Assembly (NCBI RefSeq): GCF_964204645.1
Contig: NC_134035.1
Location: 8,990,501 to 9,054,500 of the forward strand
Reading direction: 5' to 3'
Source: Tubulanus polymorphus
Lineage: Eukaryota; Nemertea; Palaeonemertea; Tubulaniformes; Tubulanidae
DNA: 64,000 nucleotides
The position numbers were made by a program, and so were the translations under genes. Positions within the stretch are counted from its first letter, which is position 1. The number at the start of each line of letters is the position of its first letter. Below are positions 24,301 through 33,910 of this stretch, in pieces. The notes below the pieces were generated by a model. It saw only the letters and a list, made by a program, of their open reading frames with translations, had not been told where the DNA came from and did not search any database.

Positions 24301-25834
24301 TTCATATTCGAGAGAATATAATAATTCAGCCAAAGATGTCAAGTTCTTGGGTAAAAGGTTAAATATATTTGAACAAAATTTTGGCTAAAGACTAGTAGCC
24401 ATCATCATCAGTACTGTACCCACAATCGATGGCTTATTGTCTTAAACCGAAACCTTGTTCAAATATATTTAACCTTTTACTCAATTACTTAACATCTTCG
24501 GCTGAATTACTGTTGTGTATCGTCTTGTCTTATGTTGAGATTCTTGTTGATTTTTCAGGGATCAACTTCCCACTATGCAAAACCTAATAAACCGAGATAC
24601 AACAATAATAATGGTAAAAATTTCGCGAGAACGCCGCCATCTAACGACGAGCCAGCTCAGCTACAAGTTCATACCGATACCGTCAGTACACTTAAGGTAG
24701 ATTTTTATCCGTAAAAATATTTCTGAATTTATCTGTTATTTCCACGGTAGTATCAACATTGTTAGAGGGTTAAGGTAAAAATTGTTGAAGATATATATAT
24801 ATATATCCATTGTGAAATTGCAGCGAAGTCGAAGTGAAACGGATCGCGATATCGATGAAATGGATCGACTTTTTGGAGTTCAGAAACAGGTGAATCCGTC
24901 CTGGGGCATGCGAGCGAACTATGAATACGACGATGACAGTGATATCATTGACAGAGAAATTGTACGTATTGAAAACATAGTTTTCGTTTTACAGTATAGT
25001 ACAGTAATAGTATTGATTTAGATTTGTTTTTTGTTTTGATTATTGCAGTTACGTTCGCCCGAACTGATTGAGATTCCAGAACGATATATCCCCGAGGTAG
25101 AAAATCTGACCGAATTTGAGTATGAGAAACGTCAGGAAAAAGCTGAAAAACTACGGAGACTTCTGTCTGCTCAGAGGTATGGGTGCGCCGCCTTTAGTGT
25201 AGAATTGTGTTGATTTTTCATACTTCGCTAGTTGCTTGATAGTATTTGCAAGAATTAACGAATCGCCATCCATTCGAATTTTCCTAAACTGACTCAATGT
25301 TCAATTAAGTTTGACGAAAATAATAGGCGCCATCTATTGGAATTATCGTGAACTGACTTTTCTCCATTAATGAGACATTAGAACTTTTCCTTTAATCTTG
25401 AAATCTTCTGTTTCGTTTATAGCATGCAAGAATTCACGCACGCAGAAATTGACAACAATGGCAGCCGAGAGATGGACGTACATGACAAAGTGAACCAGGA
25501 GAAACTGCAGAGGCAGGCGGTATTAGAGATGAGACAGTCCATAGCTAAACAAGTCATACAACGCAGTAAAGAGGTTGCAGGTAAATTCCACACTCAAATT
25601 TTTCTGATAATCCAATCTACATGCGATTCAAATAAGGGTTTGGCATTTCTGAGTATTTTGAATGCGCAATTTATTTAGCAGGAAGAGGTCACGTGCATGG
25701 CGCTAGCCTTCGTAATCAAATAATGTTTGAAATGGATAACTCTGAACGTGTTTTGTATTTCAGAGGCGGCGAAACAGAGAAATGACGAGCGTAGGCGTAC
25801 ACTGTCGGGAGGAGCTGTTGAGTTAAAAACCTGA
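8439..25834 (+). CDS. PLEKHA5/6/7: PLEKHA5/6/7-type PH-domain adaptor (5' partial)
   Basis: Twenty-five exons: 8439-8593, 9589-9692, 10419-10528, 11244-11940, 13967-14054, 15679-17754, 19251-19393, 19727-19822, 20161-20285, 20373-20466, 20547-20648, 20732-20866, 21052-21132, 21211-21360, 21445-21549, 21625-21766, 21852-21988, 22082-22163, 22512-22622, 22714-24242, 24559-24696, 24824-24961, 25049-25176, 25423-25580, 25764-25834. All phases agree and give at least 2297 codons before TGA. Exons 1-3 encode a PH domain (MRGWLYKQ, WKRRWCVLADFCLFYYKG, KRKFAFKIEHENMQTYYFAA, then MHRWMNVI). Exons at about 19.7-21.8 kb are a Glu/Gln/Leu-rich coiled coil. The C-terminal IPERYIPEVENL motif and LRRLLSAQSMQE are typical of PLEKHA5/6/7, adaptors at cell junctions, phosphoinositide membranes and microtubules. 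The long exons at 15.7 and 22.7 kb are low-complexity and carry internal repeats, so the protein is much longer than vertebrate members. The N-terminus (WW domains in vertebrates) is not visible. Confidence 0.92.
9753..9890. mobile_element. Palindromic MITE, type 'TTTTATAGRCTG'
   Basis: It begins CAGGGGCTTGTTTTATAGGC and ends with the inverted 'atcagtctataaagcc'. The centre is the dyad 'aaacccagggtttaactc' / 'agttagcccctggttta'. The same family is at 34433-34537. It lies in a PLEKHA-like intron and abuts the next element. Confidence 0.6.
9885..9990. mobile_element. Palindromic MITE, type 'CCAGTTCCACAG'
   Basis: The ends are GGACCCAGTTCCACAGTC and GAACTGTGGAACTGGACCC. The middle holds repeated 'gttaactc'/'gagttaa' dyads. 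The same family is at 19848-20033, 36065-36150, 52388-52502 and 55828-55915. It is intronic and non-coding. Confidence 0.65.
10040..10285. mobile_element. Foldback element in PLEKHA-like intron
   Basis: The inverted arms include 'ttagctagattttattt' with 'acaagctttc' on the left, and 'gaaagcttgta' with 'aaataaaatctagctaa' on the right. An inner inverted pair is 'gtcaatgcag' / 'ctgcattgac'. There is no coding capacity. Confidence 0.6.
12030..12270. mobile_element. Foldback element in PLEKHA-like intron
   Basis: The arms 'agtttatttaaaagttagaa' and 'ttctaattttcaaataaact' are inverted, as are 'ggttgctaccaccctt' and 'aagggtgctggtagcaacc'. The right end 'cattgtgggattt' matches the tip of the hairpin at 38651-38855, so it may belong to the same superfamily. 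Confidence 0.6.
13064..13425. mobile_element. Foldback element with about 45-bp arms
   Basis: The left arm is 'aaagcctagcgcacatcgac' and continues through 'ctgcgattggagacaactag'. The right arm is its inverse, ending 'gtcgatgtgcgctaggcttt'. Inner copies of 'gtcgatgtgcgc'-like words suggest internal duplication. It lies in a PLEKHA-like intron. Confidence 0.7.
14152..14347. mobile_element. Palindromic MITE, type 'AGTCATGGCTTAAGTC'
   Basis: It runs from 'ggagccggttccatagtta' to 'aactatggaaccggtccc', with repeated 'cttaagaccagtctaagacc' words between. The same family is at 47997-48190, 55393-55536 and 60796-60935. It lies in a PLEKHA-like intron. Confidence 0.6.
15255..15303 (+). repeat. (TA)n microsatellite
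   Basis: About 24 uninterrupted TA units lie in a PLEKHA-like intron, about 370 bp before the largest exon. Confidence 0.9.
17124..17606 (+). repeat. Coding 30-bp tandem array (VDPQLADPRF units)
   Basis: It lies inside the 15679-17754 exon of the PLEKHA-like gene. About 16 units of 30 bp encode ten residues, VDPQLADPRF and close variants (ADPQF, TDQRF, ADRRF, AEPRF). Register is kept to the base from about 17161 to 17520, where the unit loses one codon (ADRF). The peptide has an underlying period of five, [V/A/T]DPxx with L or F at every fifth place. The antisense frame of the same array reads CGSTNRGSAN repeats and is a shadow. Confidence 0.9.
18030..18300 (+). repeat. Dispersed repeat with 'aagggcggatc' ends
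   Basis: It starts 'gcaagggcggatctaggat' and ends 'ctgaatccgcccttg', so the tips are inverted. An inverted relative is at 22195-22475. Related tips are seen near 41990-42010 and 60598-60615. It is non-coding and in a PLEKHA-like intron. Confidence 0.5.
19412..19667 (+). mobile_element. CAGGGTGGCCAC-ended MITE in PLEKHA-like intron
   Basis: It begins CAGGGTGGCCACTTACCT only about 18 bp after the donor site at 19394 and ends 'aaagtggctactct'. About 60 bp separate it from the next exon (19727), so most of this 333-bp intron is transposon. Confidence 0.65.
19848..20033. mobile_element. Palindromic MITE, type 'CCAGTTCCACAG'
   Basis: The ends are 'ggacccggttcgacagttg' and 'caactgcgaactgggtc', with several 'gagttaa' dyads within. 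It fills most of the 19823-20160 intron. Confidence 0.6.
22195..22475 (-). repeat. Dispersed repeat, inverse of 18030-18300
   Basis: Words such as 'gggagggccaccagaaccc', 'agaaaagcc' and 'tggtccaccctcttcaaaatt' are the inverse of segments at 18030-18300. It lies in the 22164-22511 intron and nearly fills it. Confidence 0.5.
23223..23440 (+). repeat. Coding 60-bp tandem repeat (SPIRAQ..EMQQTPGRVQ)
   Basis: Inside the 22714-24242 exon of the PLEKHA-like gene. About four units of 20 residues read PIRAQIVPEMQQTPGRVQS with variants (TEAEMQQMPGRVQS). It lies in a Ser/Pro-rich low-complexity stretch with many SP sites. Confidence 0.85.
24318..24508. mobile_element. Foldback element in PLEKHA-like intron
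   Basis: The arms 'cagccaaagatgtcaagt' and 'acttaacatcttcggctga' are inverted, as are 'aaaaggttaaatatatttga' and 'tcaaatatatttaacctttt'. There is no coding capacity. Confidence 0.65.
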
Positions 25835-26659
25835 GTCAAGTAACACGGTCCTATATATATATATACACACACTGCCTTGAATTTGTTTGTGTCGAATGAA
25901 ATGTAGTACGGTAGATTTTATTGTTTTTTACTATAATGTAACCAGCTACGAGTTGAGTTGCTTCGATTGGAAATGTTTTATGAAATGACCATATGGTGTT
26001 ATTGTTAAGGTTTAGATCGAGTGATGATCACGGAGATGTACACTTGTTTTTTAATCGCAGTTCTTCCTTTGTTAGTAAAGAAAACATCCTTACAGCCAAG
26101 TATGATTGAGTGAAAGAGATTATGGAAAGTCTTGTATTGTAAAAACAATTTTCGTGATTGTTTTCTGTATTCAGTAGATAAAAGAAGAGAGCATTTTGTA
26201 TCATATCTATATTTATGTATGGTAAGAAGATCTCCTTATCTTATATAGAAATGCTCATAATTCAACATATACCAAATTATTATCGAATACTATATGCGTT
26301 GCTGGAGTGGTCCATGCAGTTTTCATGATATAACTTAAACAAAGCATATCAATGAGGAAGAGAGTTATAAGACTATTAACCTTATGTAGCTTTTTATCTT
26401 TTAAAGTAATAGAAAAGTTGTTTGTCTTCCTTCATATTTTTGATTAACTTCAGCTGATAATAAGCTGTTTATTAGATGTATTGTCATTAAAGAACTGGGT
26501 CCGATGTTGGACTCTGAATTCGCAGAACTTTCTACTCTTAATTGTTAATCTGTCCTAATGAATGATACGTAACCCCTTGAAATTGATAATTATTAGTATT
26601 GATATCAAATCATTCGTAATTTTCGATCCAGTGTTCCTAGTGTAATTATCATAAAACAG

Positions 26660-27085
26660 TTTATTCTATTTGATCCAAGTTCTGTTTGTTTTGTTCATAA
26701 GACTGGTTGATAAAAGAGTCTCTCTTTTACGTTGTTTGTCTTGTTACAATGTTGAGATTTCCTATTTGTTAAATAGTTGGTAATTTTGTAAGTAATTTCA
26801 TTGTGATATTGATATATTTAGATAATATAAATAAAAGCCTATTTACCATAATTTACTGTTGTTTTTTTAGTTTTGTAGCTCTGATGCTTAATAATGAATT
26901 GGGATCATTTCAAACTGGGAGATCTCTGAACGGTATCGTATATGATTGTTGGGTATTAGTTAAATGAATTAGTTCGGCTGAAAATGACGCCAAAGGAGCC
27001 GAAGAAACGACTGTCAAACAATACCGCGTAATAAGGTTGCAGTACCGTATGATCCCCTAGCGGAATTTCAGTGAACTAATGTATT
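26660..27085 (+). repeat. Direct duplicate, copy 1 (partner 32900-33315)
   Basis: Shared words, in the same order, include 'gttttgttcataaga', 'tcttttacgttgtttg', 'gaattgggatcatttc', 'aaacgactgtcaaacaat' and 'tcccctagcggaattt'. This copy covers the end of the PLEKHA-like 3' UTR and its polyadenylation signal. It could be a local duplication or an undescribed dispersed repeat. Confidence 0.65.
26830..26835 (+). terminator. AATAAA polyadenylation signal (PLEKHA-like)
   Basis: This canonical hexamer lies about 1.0 kb after the TGA at 25832-25834, in AT-rich sequence, and fits a long 3' UTR. Cleavage would fall near 26850. Confidence 0.5.
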
Positions 27086-28306
27086 GCGGGGTAGCGAAAC
27101 CCGAGAAAAACTGAACATCACCGCAAATATAATAAAGATCATCGTTTATTTGAATTTACAAATTACAATTCGCGATCTAGTTCTCCAGTTTTCAGTTCAG
27201 CTTGACACTAAGAGTTGAGATTAAAGTTGATTCAATGCTTTGACCCTAGAGACAATTTAAACCCGAGAACTGCGTAATTATCCTTACTGTGTAGCTTTAG
27301 TTTAAATACAGTTCTACGAACTCACCGAGGAAAAAGTTCCGTCCAAAACTGTTCAATGTCAAAACACTGAAGCAAAAAAAGCGAGGCGTCGAGCAAAAAA
27401 CTGTTTCTTTCTTGGGAATTTAAATTAGTACGGAAAAGGACTTTTGTATGGTGGCTGATTGGGGCCAAACTAAAAAATTTTTCTGTACGGCTAAAGCACC
27501 AATACCAATTTTTCACATTGGCCCGTTTTTTTTGTTTTCTCGCGCGAGAATTCAAAACTTTTGGTTTTCTCGCGCGAGAAAACTAAACATTTTGGTTTGA
27601 AAAAATGTTTCTGACTGGCAAGAAACTGGACAAAAATTTTTGTGAAAAATTTTTTATCGGTGCTTTAGCCGTACAGAAAATTCTTTTAGTATGGCCCGAA
27701 TCAGCCACCATATGATACAACCTATACAATATGAAATCTAAATCCATATCAAATCTATATACATTGAAACATTAGACACACTGAAATAAACCAAACACAT
27801 CAAACAAAGACAAAAAAAATTCAGCACCACGCATAAAGACAAAAAAGATTCAATCGCGAACAGTCATGTCGACGTCACGAATGTTGTTCATCAATCGCGG
27901 TTTAGCGCCGGCAGCGAAATGAAAATATTGAAATACTTGGAAAAAAGGACAATGATTAAAGTCGGATTTCGTTGATGGATTTTCTGTGTTATGGCGCTGA
28001 TTTTTCACTGTCATTCGAGTCAACTTTATTGATGTCTATGAAATTGCATTCAGCGTATCATAGACCGCATCATATTGATAATCACTATTCACAAGCGTCA
28101 ATTAGCATATGAGAGCTATTAATGAAATAACTTTTGAAAAAATAATTCATATCTCCGGGAACCGCTGCGAGAGTCGTTGTCGTTTTGAATTTTATTTCGA
28201 CGAAGTTATAAGCAACCAAGGTTAAAAGGAGTAAAAAGAGAGAAGGGTATAAAGACAAAGAAAGGGAGGCTGGAAATATAAAATGATTTCACCAGCTTTT
28301 GCTCAA
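27086..28306. other. Intergenic between PLEKHA-like and CARNS1-like
   Basis: No gene is seen. It holds a foldback element (27447-27715) and otherwise AT-rich sequence. Confidence 0.5.
27447..27715. mobile_element. Foldback element, ATGGTGGCTGATT termini
   Basis: It starts ATGGTGGCTGATTGGGGCC and ends 'cgaatcagccaccat'. Inner inverted pairs are 'ctgtacggctaaagcacc' / 'ggtgctttagccgtacag', and two 'ctcgcgcgagaa' dyads sit at the centre. There is no coding capacity. Confidence 0.7.
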
Positions 28307-31300
28307 TCACGTATATACTATTGGAAAGTCAGTAAACTTTTTAACGTCGTATTCTTTGTTTGAGATTCCAAACCGTTCACAAAGTTCCAACAATGTTTCT
28401 TTCGCTTCTTCTAAATTATCAGTTTTAACGCCTAAATGACAAATCGGTCTTTCTGTATCAGTATCGACAACATCATCAGTTGTACAGGATTGAATTTGGA
28501 TGAACTGAATTTCACCAGATTTGTACAATTCATTGATTTCATCTATTCGATTCCAAATATGAGCGTGAACTGATTGTAAACAAATAACACCTACAAGTTG
28601 TCCACTAGGGGTAGGTTTGTAGATGTGAGGCTTCACTGCGCAGGCGCACACGAACACACATCTCAGTAAATCAACTCTGTAACATTCCTTTATCCAATTC
28701 CACACGTAAAACCCTCCCATTCGAGCATTTATTTCGATCAGTTTCGGACCCATCGATGTCATTACAATGTCGACATTAAAAACACCACTAGTCAAACCTA
28801 TTGTCGAACAACATTGATAAGCAGCGGAGATCATCTGTGTTATCTTATCTGGAGGTAAGCATGATGGCATCGTAACCCCAGTTCCCGTTAGACACCCTTC
28901 CCTAGTTGGACCGAAGTCAGACAGAAACGCGGCGATCAACTGACGCTTGAACATGACTATATCAACTCCATGTCGAGGCCCTTCTAGAAACGGCATCATC
29001 ATCATACTAGTTCCAAAACTTATCCCAAGTCCAGGTAGATCATCTTCTGAGCTCAGTTTCTTTTGTACAAGATTGAAATAAGTTTTACATTCGTTTTTAT
29101 TTTGAACGCGTTTAGCTCCTACTGAAGCTGCTCCGAATTCACGTTTGATGATGTCACGTTCGGTTTCTATTTCGACGCTTTTTTCAGCGTAAATTCGCGC
29201 TTGAGGAAAATGTTTATATTCGCTTCGACTTTGGAAAAGAGTTTTTTGTGTCGATGATTTTTGCTTAGCGATTCTACAACCATTAAGACCGGAACCGTTC
29301 AGAGATAATAACTCACAAATGTGAGCGCACAAACGAATGCAATCTTCCCAAATTGTACAACAACCATCTATTTTAAGACGACAATTAGCGAGTATTTTGC
29401 TGATATTGATGGCGTGTTGCTCGTCTCGAGTGTGATCCGTAAAGTCATAATCGATAAATTGGGTTACATCTGGAATGTCACGTGACTTGCGGTCAACAAG
29501 AATGATCTAAAACATAGAAGGTACCAGTGTATATGAATCCATTAATGAAGGCATTTATACTAGAAAACCTCTTTTAACATGTATTATTTGTGGGTCTTCT
29601 TTTACCTTCAAATTGTCTTGTTTAGCAGTAGCCCACATGAATGCTTTACTTGGACCTCCTTTCGCTATCACAACTATCACTTTACCCCACATCGTATATC
29701 GTTGAGATCTTTCACACATCCTCTCAACCAATGGAATCACTGATGTTCCTGGACTTCAGGTCGGTAGATGCACGTAATGGATGGCTGACCAAACTCTTTA
29801 AACAGCTTTTAACCCAGATCCCGATAGGACAGTAGCGACCATCGCGTTTTACCAAGATGAAGTCAGCAGCTACAAAAACAATGCACAAAACAAACCTTTG
29901 TCTAAATGAAGTAGGACTGATTTACATACACATATAATAAAATGGCTTTCGTGTTTCTTACCTATAAAATCTGTTTGTGTTTTGCCATTTTCATCATTAT
30001 TTTCCCGTTTAATTATCTCTCGTAGCAAGTTTTCCGAATCGTTTTTCAGTTGTTTCTTAATTCTATCTATTTCGGATGTTTCTACACCCCACTGTAGTAG
30101 AGTCGTTTCTATCGACTGCGCTGTTGTATTATCGCTGGTGATTGGCTCGTTTATGCGACCGACTCTACATATGAAACCCGTGATGAATACGAATATTTTA
30201 TACGAATGTCATGATTGGTTGATCACAGCGCCCTCTATATGCGATAACTCGAATTTGGAAAGATAGATTATTTACTCCATCAGCCGCTGAAAGGAATTTC
30301 ATTTATTGAACTTCTAAAAGCTTATAATCCATAAATCATTGACGTGTTTATTCGACATACCTGTTGGACCTGGTTGATGGAATCGCTCTATGAATACATA
30401 ATCTCCCGGCTCAGACCGCGACAGTAAAGTGACAGTCTTGTTACAGATATTCTCCTGATCAGAATCACTATGGATAGAAGCTTGTTCCTTGTGACCCGTT
30501 GCTATTCTGAATTTTCTGACCGAAATCTTCAGAAAAATTCAGAACAATCTCCTATAGAATTCACCAATACATCGATAAATGTAAAACGTTAGATACGACA
30601 GTAATTACCTTGTCATTCGAGGAATCGAGATGTTGCAGAAATCTTCGTATATTTTCACTAACCACATTCTTCAAGTCAGTTTTTATATCTATTTCGTGTA
30701 TCTCTACACAAACATCTCCCGGTATATCGTATCTATGAGGTACGTAGTTACACAATACTAATGTTTCAGGGCAACTAATTCCTGCTTTACACATTAATAC
30801 GGAAGCGATAAGGGGCCTCGAGATGTCGCGTTCCAACTCGTCAAGTCGTCATATTTATGTCGACATATCGCGATATATCGCGTCAAGTCGACATGAATAT
30901 GTCGTCATATCGTGACGTTTTCACGACAAATTTCGCTTTCTCGACCACTTTCCTCGCGACAAGTCGACATATTCACGACGACTTGAAACTCAGTCGTCAT
31001 ATTACTGGTGTCCTCATCTTACATTTAGACGTGTCTTTAAATGACGGTTTGTCCCGTGGAAAATGGGCGAAAAAGCGAAATTTGTCGTGAAAACGTCACG
31101 ATATGTCGACATATTCATGTCGACTTGACGCGATATATCGCGATATGTCGACATAAATATAGCGACTTGTCGAGTTGGAACGCGACATCTCGAGGCCCCT
31201 TATCGCTTCCGTACCTACTGGCCAAATTTGACCTGGGTCAAAACGCTCGTGCTTGAATCGGGTGAATGAAATGAGTTAGGAAACATTTGTGGATGCAGAA

Positions 31301-31545
31301 TCAAAATTAGAACTTCAACGCCGGCATTTCTAACATTATCCAAAACGTGTGCATTTCCGTTAATGTATTTGGAGGATTCGAAAATAACTACATGTATTAC
31401 TTACGTGACTATGAATGTATACATAAATAGATTTCCAGAATGAATAGATAAGGCAATTTGGTTTTGATCGCATTCGAATAGACGAATTATATTCTGGAGT
31501 TCACTGCACAATGTAGTTTCATTAAGTGGATGCGGCTGCGCTTGC
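28307..31545 (-). pseudogene. CARNS1: Carnosine synthase-like locus, probably decayed
   Basis: CARNS1 is an ATP-grasp ligase joining beta-alanine (or GABA) to L-histidine in the cytosol. Visible coding blocks: about 31545-30609 (split by a transposon), 30361-30526, 29962-30286, 29606-29869, 28307-29506; splice sites are kept, so it is not a retrocopy. Family landmarks: CKAGISCPETLVL, TGFICRVGRINEP, PLVERMCERSQRY, KGGPSKAFMWATAKQ, CRIAKQKSSTQKTLF, REFGAASVGAKRV, GPTREGCLTGTG, GVFNVDIVM, LIEINARMGGFYVWNW. Lesions in the upstream blocks: TAA at 31401-31403, TAG at 31215-31217, a 416-bp insertion (30798-31213), a 13-bp tandem duplication near 30187-30207 that shifts frame, and a frameshift near 29749-29758. 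The last exon is open for 399 codons. The N-terminal part was not found. Calling error or unusual splicing could mimic some lesions, but not all. Confidence 0.75.
30798..31213. mobile_element. Foldback transposon inside CARNS1-like exon
   Basis: The termini are TACGGAAGCGATAAGGGGCC and its inverse, with TA at each outer edge, as expected for TA target duplication. The arms are about 145 bp and nearly identical, rich in 'gtcgacat' and 'cgcgatatatcgcg' dyads. The small open frames in it are by-products of the palindrome. Confidence 0.8.
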
Positions 31546-32579
31546 GCTTAAAGACAATCGTTGAAAAAATGTCTCATTCTGTTGTAAATACGACGATACA
31601 ATATGAACCTGTCTACTGGCCGGCACAAATCGAAAATGCGTTTATAGCTGATGTAAAGAATATGAGAGCTACTCAATACTGGTTAACACTGCTAGTTCTA
31701 CCCGCTGTAGTCGTCATTGGTATTTTCGGCAATTCGATGACACTGTTTATGATGCAGATGAAGCTGCGGACTCGAACCTATTCGGTTTATTTCTCCGTAA
31801 TCGCCGTCACCGATTCGGTCATACTCGTAGCCAGATTTCTATTTTGGGTGAACTTTTTGTTCAGGTGTTTAGGACGAGATATCGTGATCACGTTCCGCAG
31901 CACGTTAGCGTGCATCGCTATCAACAATTTCATGCATATCTTCCAGAATATGTCATCTTGGTTTATCGTAGTTGTGTCCGTGGAGCGTTTGGCCTGCGTA
32001 TCACACCCGTTCGTCACCAGACGATTAAACCGAGTTAAAACGGCCCGAGTCATCGCTGTCTTTGTAATTCTGCTATGCATGCCTTCGGGGTTTATACTCT
32101 ATTTCACCGTCCGATATCATGTAACACAAATGAGATGCGTATACATGAATTATGATAATATGATTTATAAATTAAAGATTGCGTTTTCCTTCACTGTTTT
32201 CTTCATACCGGCTATTATCATCTTCATGGCGAACTTTTTACTGTTGACCGTTCTTTATTTTAGACGTTTCAACGGGCGCCGAAGTGAACGGGCAGAAAAG
32301 TCCGATTCTAAGACGAACAGAGTCGTCCAAATGACTCTAGTCGTGACATTTTCATTTCTGGTATTATGCGCGCCCCATTGGATTTTCCAGACCATAGAAG
32401 CATACGAATCAGATATACCGATCGTCAAGGTTTTAGATGACTTGTTAACTTTGCTTTACGTCACTAATTACGGCATCAACTTTTTTCTCTATGTAATTAC
32501 CGGTGTCGAAATAAGGAACGAGCTTCATAAAATTATCCTCTTTTGTTTTTGTTCAAGGCGGAATAAGGACTCTCAATAG
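31530..32579 (+). CDS. Rhodopsin-class GPCR, peptide-receptor-like, one exon
   Basis: This intronless frame encodes 349 residues with seven hydrophobic segments: YWLTLLVLPAVVVIGIFGNS (TM1), FSVIAVTDSVILVARFLFWV (TM2), SWFIVVVSVERL (TM3 end), ARVIAVFVILLCMPSGFILY (TM4), FTVFFIPAIIIFMANFLLL (TM5), LVVTFSFLVLCAPHWIF (TM6), YVTNYGINFFLYVITG (TM7). TM1 has GN. The DRY motif is replaced by VERL, CWxP by CAPHW, and NPxxY by a NYGINFFLY context, a pattern seen in invertebrate orphan/neuropeptide receptors. Cysteines before TM3 and in loop 2 could form the usual disulfide. N-terminal NTT is a likely glycosylation site. The second ATG (31569, MSHSVVNTT) is a plausible true start because the first 13 residues are basic and overlap the CARNS1-like exon on the other strand. 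The ligand is unknown. Confidence 0.85.
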   Translation: MRLRLRLKTIVEKMSHSVVNTTIQYEPVYWPAQIENAFIADVKNMRATQYWLTLLVLPAVVVIGIFGNSMTLFMMQMKLRTRTYSVYFSVIAVTDSVILVARFLFWVNFLFRCLGRDIVITFRSTLACIAINNFMHIFQNMSSWFIVVVSVERLACVSHPFVTRRLNRVKTARVIAVFVILLCMPSGFILYFTVRYHVTQMRCVYMNYDNMIYKLKIAFSFTVFFIPAIIIFMANFLLLTVLYFRRFNGRRSERAEKSDSKTNRVVQMTLVVTFSFLVLCAPHWIFQTIEAYESDIPIVKVLDDLLTLLYVTNYGINFFLYVITGVEIRNELHKIILFCFCSRRNKDSQ

Positions 32580-33910
32580 GAGGGAAGGGGGTCGAGGAGG
32601 AAGGAACCCATATCTGTTAATTCATGTTTATCCATCATAAAATCATTGGTCTATCTTTATTTCGGGACTCGTGTCTTGAAAAATTATTATCTTAAAATTA
32701 CATTTGAAAGCAGAAGAAGGCAATTAGATCAAATACTTAAGAAAAAACAATGATCTTAAAACCACTTTCGAAAGCAATAGAGACTAATGGTACGATTGAG
32801 TAACGTCCGCCCAAATCGGATCTTTTGGCACTGCAAAAATGTGTCCTACTTGACCCCGTATCCGAGTTCAAACTCTCTCCTGAAATTGATTACTAGAATT
32901 GATTGTTTTAGTTGATCAAGTTCTGTGTGTTTTGTTCATAAGAATAGTTGATGAAAAATCTTCTCTTTTACGTTGTTTGGGATTCTCCATATGTACCGGG
33001 GTCGTAGATAAAAAAAGCTGCAGCTTTTATTTATCTACACCCCGGCATTTTTTGTAATGATATTTTAGCGCTGATGCTAATGATGAATTGGGATCATTTC
33101 GAACTGGGAGACCTCTGAACAGAATCATACAGATTCGTAAATTTGTTCTACAGAAGGGGCGTTTAGAAACGACTGTCAAACAATTAGTTAGACTGGTTAC
33201 CGGTGTCTACCTTCAATCATTACGACAGGCAACCAGTCTATCAGTGGTGCTTCTACTTGAAACTCCGTAGGTGGCAGCACTTTTTGGTCCCCTAGCGGAA
33301 TTTTTCCAAACTATTCTGAAGTTACTCCACGCCCGTAGATACTGGTCTATTTTGTACCGTTGAAAAAGCCGCCATTTTGTATCGTTTTGTATTGCTACGC
33401 TAATTAGTTTTCACATTCTCCGCTCACTGGCAGCACCTTACGGCAGTAAGGGGAGTGAGTTATAAAACGGTTTGATAGGACGCACCGACCCTTTCAGGTA
33501 TTTGCCTAATACCGACTTTCTGAGAGTTTTGGAGACAGTAAATGATTCGCATCATTGCGAGTAAACTTATACCAAAAAGGGTAAGCGCTAAATACAAAAA
33601 TTCTGCTGATCTAGGCCGCCTATAGTCTGAATACCAGTCGTCGTTACCGGTCCCAAGTCGGAACCTACGCAACGACGTTGTTTGTTGAACAACGTCTGCA
33701 GCTACTAGGTACTAGACTATCAGTCTGATTACTCCAAAATAAGGCCCACCAAGACTCAAGAGAAGACCAAGTCGGAATCTTGAACACGTTGATTGGCATC
33801 GTATAAATCGCATGGCTTTCCTTCTCGGTGTCGTTCTTAAATTTGTCTTATTTTTTACAAAGTGACTATATTTTTTACAGCAAATTGCATTTAAAAATAA
33901 GTACATTTTT
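32580..33910. other. Intergenic, repeat content only
   Basis: It contains the second copy of the 26660-27085 segment and, within it, a small inverted repeat at about 32996-33050 ('ccggggtcgtagata' / 'tatctacaccccgg'). No gene is supported. Confidence 0.5.
32900..33315 (+). repeat. Direct duplicate, copy 2 (partner 26660-27085)
   Basis: It has the same ordered words as copy 1, with an extra inverted repeat near 32996-33050 and extra sequence near 33183-33280 not seen in copy 1. The two copies bracket the CARNS1-like locus and the GPCR in direct orientation. Confidence 0.65.

Noticed and set aside
30857-31256. Plus-strand frames rich in 'TYRDISRQVDMN'-like sequence
   Set aside because: They are translations of the arms of the foldback transposon at 30798-31213.
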